This document shows, one piece after another, positions 28,901 through 38,719 of a DNA stretch of 64,000 nt. Each line of letters opens with the position of its first letter. The first letter of the stretch is position 1. The position numbers and the translations under genes were made by a program. The notes beneath the pieces are model-generated. The model made no database searches, was not told where the DNA came from, and saw only the letters and a list, made by a program, of their open reading frames with translations. Source of the DNA: Gymnorhina tibicen (Eukaryota; Chordata; Aves; Passeriformes; Artamidae); NCBI GenBank assembly GCA_013399875.1, contig VXAZ01003263.1:496001-560000 (forward strand), written 5' to 3'.

Positions 28901-29670
28901 AGTAAGAGGCTTAATGACAGCACAACAGTAACAGCAGCAGCAGTACAAAGCTATAAAGATAAGACATTTTTTTTAAAAGTAGAACTGGCAAATGTGCCAC
29001 AGTGATGATACAAAGCTCAGCAATAGCCCAAAAGGGAAAGCATTCAAAATTAGTTTCCAAAAGGGTATCTGTTGTCTTTTTGATAGCATTTTGTACTGTA
29101 TTAAAGCATAACACATGCATTGCTTAAGCAAGGATGAGATTACTGTATTTCATAGTGCTTCTGATTAAAAATCAGCACATTTCTCTCAGAATGTATTTTG
29201 ATTTTCAATATAGAAGAGTGAACTCTGGATGACGGGAAAAATAGGAAATACAAGAGTATAACACAAAAATCTTTCTGACATATGACAAAAAACAGCAACA
29301 AAATTACTAATACTTCACAGTATGACCAAGCAAACCAAAATATTTGTATACACTATAACTCAATCATAGGTTGTAAAATTCTTTACATATGGAATGTTTT
29401 ACAATTATGCCCCCATATGAAAGATAAGGAAACAAATTCTGCAAGAAATTACTTGCATACATTTTCTTACTGTAGCATGAGGTGTATAAATGTTATTGGA
29501 AGCAAAGTTAGTACCAAGAGCTAACACCAGCTTCCTCAAAACAAGCATACATCTACTCACGATTTATGTGGTCCATATAATAAACTCCAATCTGTTGATC
29601 GTAAACAGTTTCCCATCCTAAAGGAAGCTCATCACCAACACAGTCAGCAAACGTCAATGGCTTTGTAATC
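4922..29670 (-). CDS. WWC3: WWC3 coding region, exons 8 to 2 (partial, seven spliced blocks)
   Basis: Joining seven minus-strand blocks gives 274 complete codons without a stop. Residues are counted from the first complete codon of exon 2. Residues 1-14 are the inter-WW linker, about 15-46 the second WW domain, and about 46-110 and 131-274 the charged helical (coiled-coil) region. Phases agree at every junction: intron 1 is phase 2, intron 2 phase 1, intron 3 phase 1, intron 4 phase 0, intron 5 phase 2, introns 6 and 7 phase 0, intron 8 phase 2. WWC proteins are cytosolic scaffolds that act upstream of LATS kinases in Hippo signalling, restraining YAP. WWC3 is chosen over WWC1 and WWC2 because [33 protein letters not shown] and [15 protein letters not shown] match the WWC3 sequence as I remember it. 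The first WW domain, C2 domain and C terminus are outside the window. Confidence 0.96.
4996..6984 (-). other. WWC3: WWC3 intron 7
   Basis: A 1,989-nt intron between exons 7 and 8. It carries a purine-rich patch near 5008-5045 just upstream of exon 8. No repeat family or gene was recognised. Confidence 0.88.
6985..7134 (-). CDS. WWC3: WWC3 exon 7: variable Ser/Cys-rich linker ending in SQTDITGE
   Basis: A 150-nt exon (50 codons, both ends on codon boundaries) with acceptor CTCCTTTAG and donor GTATGC. It opens with [13 protein letters not shown], continues with a Ser-, Cys- and Gln-rich middle, and ends [10 protein letters not shown]. The two ends match WWC proteins (SLAKL and the SQTDI block), while the middle looks poorly conserved against the human sequence I remember. 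Because its length is a multiple of three, skipping it would keep the frame. The donor's A+3, T+4 and G+5 pattern is acceptable but not the strongest consensus. Confidence 0.95.
7135..12668 (-). other. WWC3: WWC3 intron 6
   Basis: A 5,534-nt intron. It holds a GC-richer patch at about 8510-9060, where several frames on both strands stay open for 60-112 codons, and a GAAA simple repeat at about 10061-10091. The rest is AT-rich with short T and A runs. No known gene was recognised. Confidence 0.88.
10061..10091 (+). repeat. GAAA simple repeat
   Basis: An imperfect purine-only (AAAG)n stretch of about 30 nt. Confidence 0.85.
12669..12798 (-). CDS. WWC3: WWC3 exon 6: coiled-coil segment with KLDEAQAI-type motif
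   Basis: A 130-nt exon with acceptor TATTTTCAACAG and donor GTAAAA. That donor lacks the usual G at position +5 and is the weakest in the window. One base completes Glu, then the exon reads [37 protein letters not shown] and RQDLMQ. The motif [13 protein letters not shown] and the basic stretch TIKKAI are hallmark WWC sequence. It ends on a codon boundary, and the next exon continues with SLAKLTDGF, as expected for the family. Confidence 0.96.
14393..14415 (+). repeat. GTTT simple repeat
   Basis: Four to five GTTT units, the last of them extended by extra T. Confidence 0.85.
18917..18933 (+). repeat. Poly-A tract, 17 nt
   Basis: Seventeen consecutive A, the longest homopolymer noticed, followed by A/C-rich sequence. 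It starts 37 bases after the stop codon of the long plus-strand open frame ending at 18879, and lies 41 bases from the edge of exon 5. Confidence 0.9.
18975..19054 (-). CDS. WWC3: WWC3 exon 5: coiled-coil segment
   Basis: An 80-nt exon with acceptor TCTGTTATTCAG and donor GTAAGT. It reads [15 protein letters not shown], then [11 protein letters not shown], and ends two bases into a Glu codon. Leu spaced at heptad-like intervals with alternating Lys and Glu supports a coiled coil. The join to exon 6 yields ETLQEIDRKMS, a conserved family stretch. A 17-nt poly-A run lies on the plus strand 41 bases beyond the donor side of this exon. Confidence 0.96.
19055..21373 (-). other. WWC3: WWC3 intron 4
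   Basis: A 2,319-nt AT-rich intron. Nothing beyond short homopolymer runs is recognisable in it. All open frames are about 75 codons or less. Confidence 0.88.
21374..21450 (-). CDS. WWC3: WWC3 exon 4: linker with KYDP motif
   Basis: A 77-nt exon between an acceptor ending TCTGTTTAG and a GTGAGT donor. Two bases complete a Ser codon, then the exon reads [13 protein letters not shown] and [12 protein letters not shown], counting the split Ser as its first residue. TKYDP followed by IKAEI is a conserved block of the WWC family at the junction between the Ser-rich linker and the second helical segment. The exon ends on a codon boundary, and the join to exon 5 gives [11 protein letters not shown], the expected family sequence. 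Confidence 0.96.
21451..24555 (-). other. WWC3: WWC3 intron 3
   Basis: A 3,105-nt intron. It contains overlapping alternative hairpins at 23198-23231 and partly repeated AATGTTACA units near 24315-24375. No gene or repeat family was recognised. Confidence 0.88.
23198..23231. repeat. Overlapping alternative hairpins
   Basis: TCTCAAAT (23198-23205) pairs with ATTTGAGA (23209-23216). The latter's TTTGAGATT (23210-23218) can instead pair with AATCTCAAA (23223-23231). The two stems are mutually exclusive. Confidence 0.7.
24556..24759 (-). CDS. WWC3: WWC3 exon 3: end of WW domain 2 and first coiled-coil helix
   Basis: The acceptor is TTTCTCCTTAG before 24759 and the donor is GTGAGT after 24556. 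The 204-nt exon begins with AG, completing Gln37, then gives [11 protein letters not shown] and a long charged helix with [16 protein letters not shown] and [14 protein letters not shown]. In LTQIEDP an Ile (residue 41) takes the place of the second Trp of a typical WW domain. This is known for the second WW domain of KIBRA-family proteins and weakens its stability alone. The remainder is rich in Glu, Lys and Gln and is expected to form the start of the coiled coil used for dimerisation among WWC proteins. It ends one base into a Ser codon. Confidence 0.97.
26140..26240. repeat. 101-bp direct repeat, copy A
   Basis: It aligns without gaps to 27517-27617 with 5 mismatches by eye, about 95% identity. 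It contains TCTTGATTGGTACCTTTG and TCCACAGTT. The flanks do not continue the match. It lies in WWC3 intron 2. The repeat family is not recognised. Confidence 0.9.
26850..27020 (+). mobile_element. Possible ancient CR1-like 3' UTR relic
   Basis: The stretch AAGGTTTTTAAGCAATGG followed by TTGGACAAC resembles the part of CR1-type 3' UTRs that reads roughly GAGGTTTTTAAGAACAGGTTGGACAA. Downstream, GGGGTTGGAAGC weakly recalls the terminal part. The match is short and from memory, and may be coincidental. Confidence 0.3.
27517..27617. repeat. 101-bp direct repeat, copy B
   Basis: The second copy of the sequence at 26140-26240, in the same orientation and 1,377 bp further on. The identity is much higher than expected if both were old members of a decayed family, so a local duplication or two recent insertions of one element are both possible. 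Confidence 0.9.
29561..29670 (-). CDS. WWC3: WWC3 exon 2: inter-WW linker and most of WW domain 2
   Basis: A T-rich tract ending in ACAG precedes 29670, and a GTGAGT donor follows 29561. The 110-nt exon starts with one base that completes the last codon of the upstream exon (Arg in the family). It then encodes [16 protein letters not shown] and [19 protein letters not shown]. It holds the first conserved Trp (residue 19), the Tyr-Tyr pair (30-31) and His34 of WW domain 2. WW domains bind proline-rich peptides such as PPxY. The exon ends after the first base of a codon that finishes in exon 3 (CAG, Gln). The linker TKPLTFADC is shared across WWC proteins. Confidence 0.97.
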
Positions 29671-32600
29671 CTGTAAAAATAAAAATAACACAAATAAATA
29701 CAAAAGGTGCAGAGTTTACAATGCAATGAATGTTATTACATGTTTTGAAGATACCTTCGCCAGTTGATCAAAAACTAGTTATGCTACTTAGGAATGTGCT
29801 GATAATTACAAACACACAGTTTCAAAATAAATTTTCATTTAAATATGCTGACAGATACTCCCCAAACAGGTAAGACAAGCTTCTCCCCTGTAGTTTCTAT
29901 GTATAACAATTTAATTATAATGGCATGCAGTCCTGCCAGTTCTTCTCCCAAACTGCAAAGAACACAAATGTGAAGCTGGAGTTCACCACTGCTGAAGCTA
30001 CTAGAAGCTTTATAGGTTTTAACTTCTTTCGGGTGACAACGTATCATAATTACTTGTCTTTTAAAAAATAACATAAAATTCAAGACAGCACTATATAACA
30101 GACGTCCTCTTTTCAATTATACATTTCCAACTATTAATGATACTCTCTTGGTCTAGACATATCCAAATTACTTCCTCTCCCTCAAAAAGAAGAGGCAAAC
30201 GTCTCTGAAAAATTCTGAAGCAATTAGAGCAGAAATAGTAATTAATAAGTAACAGCATTACTATGTAGCAGCTTAACGTATCACAGCCCTTGCTAGGCAA
30301 AGACAGATCAGTGGGTAATAGAAAACCAGAACAGCCATGTCAGTGTTGACAGGAATATTGAAAGTATGGGTTCCATATTATACAGAAAGACTCTAAATCA
30401 ACACTGCTCCAGAACAGCAAGGTATATAAAAAACGAGGAAGAAAAAGTGATATAAATATAAAAGCCTTTAGCCTCAGTCTAATCATGTCTATTACCCAAA
30501 TATTCATTTTAATCTTTACTTAACCCCTAGGATAATGCTTTCCTCTAAAAGCTGTCACAAAATTAATTTACTGAAAAGCTACTAAGAAAGTAATTTCAAT
30601 TATACATGGGATATAGATACAACACCTTCCTCACATATTTGTTGCAGCATTTCTAATACCTAGAACGATGACAACTTTGCAAACATTAAATACATGCACC
30701 AATTTAGGGGCTGACTTAAGTTGAGCGTAGTCTATAGCATAATACTGTTTGTTGTAATTCCGTTTGTATGTTATAATATCCAATTAAGGTTTTCTGACAC
30801 CAGATTTGGACTATGCTTACAAATACACTACAGAATGGAGAGATCATTAGGACTCGTAATTGCACTTCATTTGATAACACCCGTATAAAACAGTAACTTT
30901 ATCTGAACTAAAGTACGTCTGTCTTTGAACCTGGAAGTCCTTTCCCACCCCAGAATAAAACCAACCAGAACAATCCAGTGGTGAAGACTTCAAATCATGG
31001 AAATACTACTACAGCTACATTCTAGCTAGTCCAATGGTGCAGTAAGCACACCATTCAATCACCAACAAACAGCAAAAAACTTTGCACACAGCAAAGAGAA
31101 AAACTGCATTCATCTGCCTCCTGAAACTACTTTAGTGTTCTTGAGATTAGAGCTCAAAATTAACTGTAGTAGAATAAAAAAAAAAAATGTATCCCTACTA
31201 GTTTCAATGTAATGTTTCAACAGCTCCACACAACAGTAGAAACACCAAGCTATTCAGGTCAAATAATAGCTTGATCCTATTCAGTAGATTCTCCAACACA
31301 AACAGTTTAACAAGATGAAGATGTACATAAATTTGTGCGCCACTATTTGAAGATTTTCCATTACTGACAAATATGTAGTTTACATCATGAAAATCCAAAG
31401 ATGCTGTATTCAAGAAAGAAAATGTTACTAGGAACTGACATATGCACTCTCAGTAATTCATCTAGCAGTCAGGCAGACCAGATATTGCCAAAATACTCCT
31501 GATCTCCCTGGAATTCAGTCAAATATTAAACATACAACATGCGGCATTTTTTCTTAAACTCCCATGGTCTTGTTCTGAAGAAATCATGTTTACAATTTCT
31601 CAAAGTAGTCTAGACATCAGCTCCTAAATTACCACACTATAGACAAGATTTTCTTTGGAATGAGTTATGAGACTTGCTTGCCTGTTATACAAACATACCC
31701 TCACCCTTTATTCATAAATAAAACCTGCACATGACACTCTAACCTTTCACACTACAAAAACTTTAATTCAACGCTCTCTATGATCCCGCCAGGACTCAGA
31801 CCCGCAGGACAAGGACAATATTCACTTTTTGGAAAAGGGAGACAAGAAAACCAATGCATCTGGTCTAACCAGTTTTTATTACAGTGTTATAAAAGCATGT
31901 GTGAACAGTTTAATTAATGGTTTTGAAGGAAAACTTGTAGCAAAAAAACCCCAACACATAAAAAGCTGTCTTCCAGATATTCAGACCATTATTAAGTTGA
32001 TGTTGCTCATTTTAAACCATAATCAAAGTTGCTCCAATTTGGATTCCCTTCAGAAAAAGCATAAAGTCACACTGACTCTCAATTCAGTCACATTTATACC
32101 TATGTAGTTGGACTTTCAGCCAAAGACACAAAACTAAGAATTGAAAGTTTCTGCCTGTGTTTTGCACTGCTTTGACTACGTGAACTGAAAAAATACCTTT
32201 CTGGTTTAACCAGCACAACTCTGAGGACAAGATTAGTTTCTTGCCAGTTAGGGAAACCAGGGTTTTTCAGAATAACAAAGACAAAATGAAACAGATGCAG
32301 ATATCTACATTGGAGGTCAGCCACAAATTACAGCAGTTGACTGCTGAAATTAAGTATCTTCTGGAAATACTGCTTTACCCTCTGGGTTTGTTTCTAATTA
32401 GCTTAAGTTCTATAAAATAGAACAGATCTTTTCTACTTGTTTATAAAGAATTGTGCAAGGTACATCTGTTAAAACATTTCAAAGTACTGAAATAAAGACA
32501 AAAAACTTCTCAAAGCATTATCAAGACAAAGACACAACAAAGATGCTGCCATCTCTGATTAAACAAAAAACAGGGCTGTCCCGAACTGTGCTATTCACAG

Positions 32601-34542
32601 TAATGAAAAACTAAGGCATTTATTTGTGATCATGGTAGTAAACAATAATACATTCACCCATGATCACCTCCTGTTCCCCCCAAAACAACTGGCAGACACT
32701 AACAAGAAGTTTCTGAACTTTCAGCTGAAGATGACAACCCTCTGGGACCAGTTTACAGCATTAACTCTTTGCGGCCACTGGACCTACAGGCCAGGTATAA
32801 GTAACAGTTCTCTGTGGGGGCTAATTCTGCACAGATCAAAAATCCAACCTTAACTTCAGATTAACTGACTTTATCCTTTCCAAAAATAATGATGCTCTTC
32901 AGTCCTTAGGCACCCAATCTTTTGTGACTCTGAAACCCTTCAGAAGCAAATACAGAATCACATAAGAAAGCTTCCATAATCCAAATCCAGCATATCAAAC
33001 CCAGAGAAAAATCTTTGAGCAAGGTCATGCACCTCAGATCTGTCACTTCTAACTCTGCCCAAATTATATGTTTTCATTAATAAGAAATAAGTCTGGTATT
33101 TGCACACAATCCAACAGACATCTGAAAACCCAAGTTTTATTCACATTTTCTCTGCATTAATTACCAAACTAAACAGTTAGAATACAGAAATAAAGTGTAA
33201 AATAAAACAAAAAAAGTGACTAAACTAAGTTTTTTCTCCTCCTTGCATATTTATTTTGTATCTTTATCCACTATGATACAAAGAAGGATTCCAGAACACA
33301 CTATTACAGCTTTCTGAATATGGAGCAGCAAAACAAGTATTTCTTGAATGCACCAGTTCATGGCAGGGACTGGATGGGAAGAAGACAAGACATTAAAAGA
33401 CAATGGCTAAATACCATTTTAGATAAATCACTTCAAAAGTGCTTTCAGCTTTAGATACACTGTTAACAGCATCTAATTTCAACCCCCCTTCCCCCCCAAA
33501 AAAACCCCACAGAAAACCTCAACCTTTAAATAATAAAATAAATGCTTCTGGGTCCAAAGAAAAGACATACTTCACATCTCCAAAGCACAGTTGGATGGAT
33601 AGAGTAGGACAACTTCATTGTCATAGACCTTCAAAACCAGAACCAGATCACTGAAAACACAAGATTTTGGAAAACATTAGGTAAGATCCTCAGTCTTCCC
33701 ATGGCCCTGATGCCACATTTCTGGCTGCTTGAAATCCCTAGGTCTAATAGAGTAAAACTTCCCCTGGGAGGAACTAAATTAACACAAACAAGAGCCTGTT
33801 TTTCCAATATCTTGAACAGGAAATCAAAAAGGTGTTCCAGAGTAGAAACACTGTTGTAAACTAGGTGCCCTCCTTTAAACAATGCCTAGACACCTAAATT
33901 ACACACAGGGTCACCCCACCTTTCAAAGGATTAAGAGGAAAGCACTAACCATGAGGGCTAATTATGAAAAAGAACCACCAAGTTCTGAACAAAAGTCACT
34001 GTCTGTAGGAGACAGACAGAAGGATGCAAGAATAGCAGCTGTCAACAGTGCGTTTAATTTTGTTCCTGATTTTGGTCAGGTCCAATGGCAGCAAAAAATA
34101 TCTAATAAAATTTGATACACCTCCACAGACAACTAGGAGAAAAATTCCCTTAAACCTGATCTCAGTCTGAATTGTCATCTAATGGGATAGATGGTTTTGC
34201 CTGACAAATGTGGATACAGAAACTGTATAAATTCACATTAGAGATCTAAAGAACACCATACAATTTAAAAATGAGTAACAGAATAACCAGAAAAGACTTA
34301 GCATTCTGATAAATTTAGCAATAGTTTATCCAAGGAAAGTACTACACCACGTATATTACTGAAGTGTCACAAGGCAAGAAAGAGAAAAGGCAAAATGAGA
34401 AATCATGCACACACTTTAAAGCTTTCAGTCAATGTTTTTTCTTACCTCCTTTCAAACATGAATTTAAGTTACAGACATTGTTATACGGTTCAACTAGGCC
34501 TCTTGTCTTGTACCATGGCTCTTATTCCCTCCAACTGCACAG

Positions 34543-34603
34543 AGAAAAAAACCCCAAAAAACAACAACAACAACCACCAAAAAAAACCCAAAAACCAAAC
34601 CAA
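34543..34603 (+). repeat. A-rich CAA/CCA simple repeat
   Basis: An almost pure A/C tract with four to five CAA units flanked by runs of A interrupted by CCC. Similar A-plus-CCCC tracts recur in the window (for example 51725-51741 and 51858-51903). They may be decayed poly-A tails. Confidence 0.85.
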
Positions 34604-36923
34604 GAAATTGAGAAGGAATGGAAGATGATTTTTTTGTTGTTTCACAGACACTCGTAAGAAGAGCTGCTTACACTGAAGGGGAGAATGGCACGATTGTTAT
34701 ATTGTTTTTTAAAATCACACTGCAGTCCTGGAGGCACTTCTTCAACATCTTGCACCACCATAGCTCTGGCCTGGGCAGCAAGACTGTCTCTGTGAGACAC
34801 AGGAGAGGGTCTGTAGCCATACAGCTGTGCCGTGACTCTGAGCAGGCTGCCGTCCCCAACAGCCACTACCCCTGAGCAGGGCAGGGACAGGGCAGGCACA
34901 CACTGCCCAGCTGCTGAAGGAAGCAGCTTCTTCCACAGGGCAGAAACAGGCAGACCCACACAGCCCCACCCCAGGGCAGCACATGCCAGTCAGGCACGGG
35001 CTGTTCGCAGTAAATGCCACCATGAACTCCAGATCCCCAGTTACAGCACTCTGGAGTACACCATGGTTTTCCTCCTCATCTGTCCTCCATTCACTCAGCT
35101 CTCTGCAAGCAGCCAAGTCATAAAAACAAACTGGATTTTGAAATAAAGTTTGGCAAATTACATTCCAACTGCTTAGTCAAAAGTACAACAAAGTTCACCA
35201 AACTATATTTATCTTTTCAAGATACAAGTTTCTTTTAACCTTTTTCTTAATCCAAATTATATATCTTCATTTACTACGTGTTTTAACCTCAGACTCTGAG
35301 TGACTTACTGAACATCTACTCAATTCTTCATTAAAACAAATCCACAATAAAGATGGCCAGACAGAAACTTACACAAATTAAATTCTGTGCCCAGGGCAAA
35401 GATTTAAAGAAGGTAATATGTGTTCAGAGCCATTGCTGGGATATATCTCCCTTAGAAAAAAAATGGTACTCTACAGCAAAGAAATAACAGCACCAACTCT
35501 TCTGACGGTCACTTGAAATTCAGTCTTTTTAAGACCACACTGTATTTTGCATCTATTTATGTTATTATTATTCTTATATTTCGTTATCTTCTCTCTTTTT
35601 CTCAACAGCAAATAAACTGAAGACAGTGCTAATACTGTCCAATCAGTGTATTTGCTTCAATTTACAGTAACACAAGCCAACACAGTACACACCAATGTGC
35701 AAAACAGAAGGCACAGGATGGCATTAGCCAGCCATTTGTACAGTAATAAATCAACATCTTGAAGTGTGAAGAAAATGTGTGATCACTATCAGACCATTTT
35801 TTTAATTTAAACTCTGAACAGTTAGATTTTGTGATGCAAAATGTATGTAAAGCTACACAGCTACACAGCTAAGAGACAACTTGTATGATTTGTTGACTTA
35901 CAAGAAGTAATAGCAGTCTACATTGTCTATAAACACCTCTAAGAAATGTACCCAAGGACACCCTCTTACCTTTCACTATTCTAGAAACAATAAACATTTA
36001 CTAACAAGCAACAATAGACAAATAACATACTTTTGTTTTTACCCTTTATCATAATCCCCAAAACCAAAACAGCTGAAAAATACTGGCTTAGTATGTTGAA
36101 ACATAAAATGCTATGTCCAATTGCAGCTCTCTCATAACTTGTCTGGCTGCTCAAGAACTGCTGAAATAGTTCCACACAAGCAGCCAAGTCTTCCAGCAGC
36201 TATCCATTTCTTAACAGCAGCTATGATCCATATCCAAATTCAGAACACAAATATTATGGGAAATTCTTGCTGAAAATATACCCACATTTAATGCACACGA
36301 TGAAAATGCCTTTCTCAAAAATCATAGCCAGGTTAAAAGTCAGTGCTTTTAAGAAAACTATTTTTCTTTCTGCAATTTATTGTGGATTTTTACAGAGGAT
36401 AAACAGTAAAAAAAATGGGCAGAGGGGTTAAGTAGGACTGTCCATGAATGCTTTAAAACTTATTTAGTTTGTGTATGCATACATAGCCCGAAGTGACCAA
36501 CAACTGTACAAAGCCCCAGTTAAAACCTAAGATGAGCAGTGGGGCAAAGACAATTGCTGGGACTGGCTGCTGAGGGACTGGCTGAAGAAACAGACTGGAT
36601 GGCAGATGACTCGACATCTAGAGCAGAAAATAGACAAAATTAGATATGGCAGCTGGGAATAAATCGTAAGAGGATAACAGCAGGGATATGTGGCAGATAA
36701 GACAGTTAAGGAGGGGAAATTAGGAGACTACAGCTTCTCATTTCAAATTGCACCTTCAAACTGATTCCAAAACTGATTTCAAATTGCACCTCCATATTGA
36801 ATATGCTCTTTGCTAGAAAGAGTAACACGCAAAATATTTACAACTTTTCTTTTGCCAGTGCTACTCAAAAAGCTCTAAATATTTACAAGATCTTCTCGAA
36901 CACTTCCGTAATGTGTGAGACTC

Positions 36924-36938
36924 AAAAAAAAAAAAAAA
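36924..36938 (+). repeat. Poly-A tract, 15 nt
   Basis: Fifteen A on the plus strand followed by an A-rich stretch. No identifiable element precedes it. Confidence 0.85.
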
Positions 36939-38426
36939 CTAAAACCAAATGAATAAGAATCAAAAGCCTAAAGTAAACAATAAAGAAAATTTAACACAGA
37001 ATTTCAAAATTTGAGAAGATGAATCCTTCCACTTGTGTAAGAAGCCTAACAACACTACACAGCACAGCTTTAGGGTGAGCAAGTATGCAGTGCTCTAGTT
37101 TCATTGATTCTGAATCAACATTTAAAACCTTTTAACCAAGATCTGTTCACAGCAGCATTTTCCAACTACATCTGATAATCAAGGTCCTAGTTAGTAAAGG
37201 CCAGGCACATAGCTATCCATTTATTTCTTCCATCCTGCAAACTACAACTCTGCAACCTTCTACTGGAGACAAGCAAGTCATCCAGCCATCAGATTTCTAT
37301 GTCCTCAGAATATACTAAAACCCATTTCTATGTTCAGGTCCTTACAGACTGCTTGACAGTTGTAACCTTAGTTTTGCAAAGATTCCTCTGGTTTAAGAAT
37401 ATAAATTTCCGGCTAGCTTATTTGACTCCAATCCTGCCCATCATTTAACTAAACCATTGTAGAAGAGTCAGTGGGAGAGGCAGTAAGTGCTTCACCATTA
37501 CACAGAGGAGTGAGTATGTGCTTGTGTGTAAGTGTATGCCTATACACAGAAAATTACTCATCTCTGACTGCTGGTCACAACTTCTGTATGCAACTATCAG
37601 ACGAGGAGGAAACACCTGCACTTTTCTAATGGAAGTCACCCAAGCAAGGGTGAAAAAGTGCATCTGGCAAGATCTTACCAGCAAGTTCTTAGTAATAAGC
37701 ATTTTGCACATGAACAAGAATCATGGGAGGAGTTCAAAGCAGAAGAAAATGTAGCAGACAGGAAAACAGTCCCCAGCAGACAAGGAGGAACAAAAATGGG
37801 ACATAAAACTCCAAATTCAAGTTCGTGAAGCTCCACGTGTTAGAACAAAAGGAGGCACTAAAAGAAGCTTTACATTTCAGTAAGAAGTAAAATGGTCTTA
37901 AATGCTGCAAGACACTATGATGCAGTCAAATACTTCCTGAGGACTCTTGCATGATCACTTGAAGTTTATATCAAAAAAGATTAGAACATCCTCACTATTA
38001 CATTGCCTCTTTCACTTGCAGTTTATTAAAGTGTGTTAGCTATCACTGCTCACTAGAGCAGTAGAGAAGCAAAAGTGTAAAGTTCTTCAAAAGTGCCTGC
38101 CTATCTACTATGTTCTCTTGCTAACCTCAGATGCCCTATATCCAGAAAGATTACACCAGCCTTAACTGTCTTGTTACCTTTAAGTCTGACCTTGCTGGAC
38201 TAAACTTTTCTTCAGAATTTTGAATTCTATGTGACTATCCCAAACACTATAGCAGAGATTTTTCTACAACTTTCTAACAGCCAAATGGTAACATTACAAT
38301 GGTAATTCAAGTTTCTGTAGGTTTGTAATGGTTATCTCTACACCATTGAAGGTGTTCCCCTCCCTTAAATTTATCATTCTTCTTTACCAATTACCCAGAT
38401 TGGAAATAACTAAATATATACATGCC

Positions 38427-38460
38427 TGTGCATATACATATATGTACACACATACACGCA
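38427..38460. repeat. Alternating purine-pyrimidine tract, 34 nt
   Basis: An uninterrupted alternation of pyrimidine and purine (TG, CA and TA steps), including a central ACATATATGT palindrome. It resembles a decayed CA/TA microsatellite. Confidence 0.8.
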
Positions 38461-38719
38461 AGTGATTTGTCCACACAATTTATTGATTTGTCTAAGTACC
38501 ATTCAAGTGTCAAACGACTGAAGCCTAACTTAGATATTCTTCAATAAAGAAAGCACTGTGAAATACTTTTGTGAACACTTTAAACCACTTTAGACATGTC
38601 TCAGCAAAACAGAGAATCTTACATTAACTGGTAGTCTTTGGGCGGACTAGAAGGCAAGTAGCTGAAGATGCATAGAGGTTATCATCAGAATCTTGAAGTA
38701 TATATGCAATTACATCCCA

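Larger units (their letters stand above)
24760..29560 (-). other. WWC3: WWC3 intron 2
   Basis: A 4,801-nt intron separating the two halves of the second WW domain. It contains two copies of a 101-bp sequence (26140-26240 and 27517-27617) and a possible ancient CR1-like relic between them. The 3' third is strongly AT-rich with T and A runs near 28275-28325. Confidence 0.88.

Noticed and set aside
4922..29670. Assignment to WWC1 (KIBRA) or WWC2
   Set aside because: Diagnostic stretches ([32 protein letters not shown]) match WWC3 as I recall it. WWC1 has WEHKLGSQ and WWC2 a different LNDAYKEK region after the first helix.
35850..35875. Tandem CTACACAG units
   Set aside because: Only two to three copies of a short unit, compatible with ordinary slippage.
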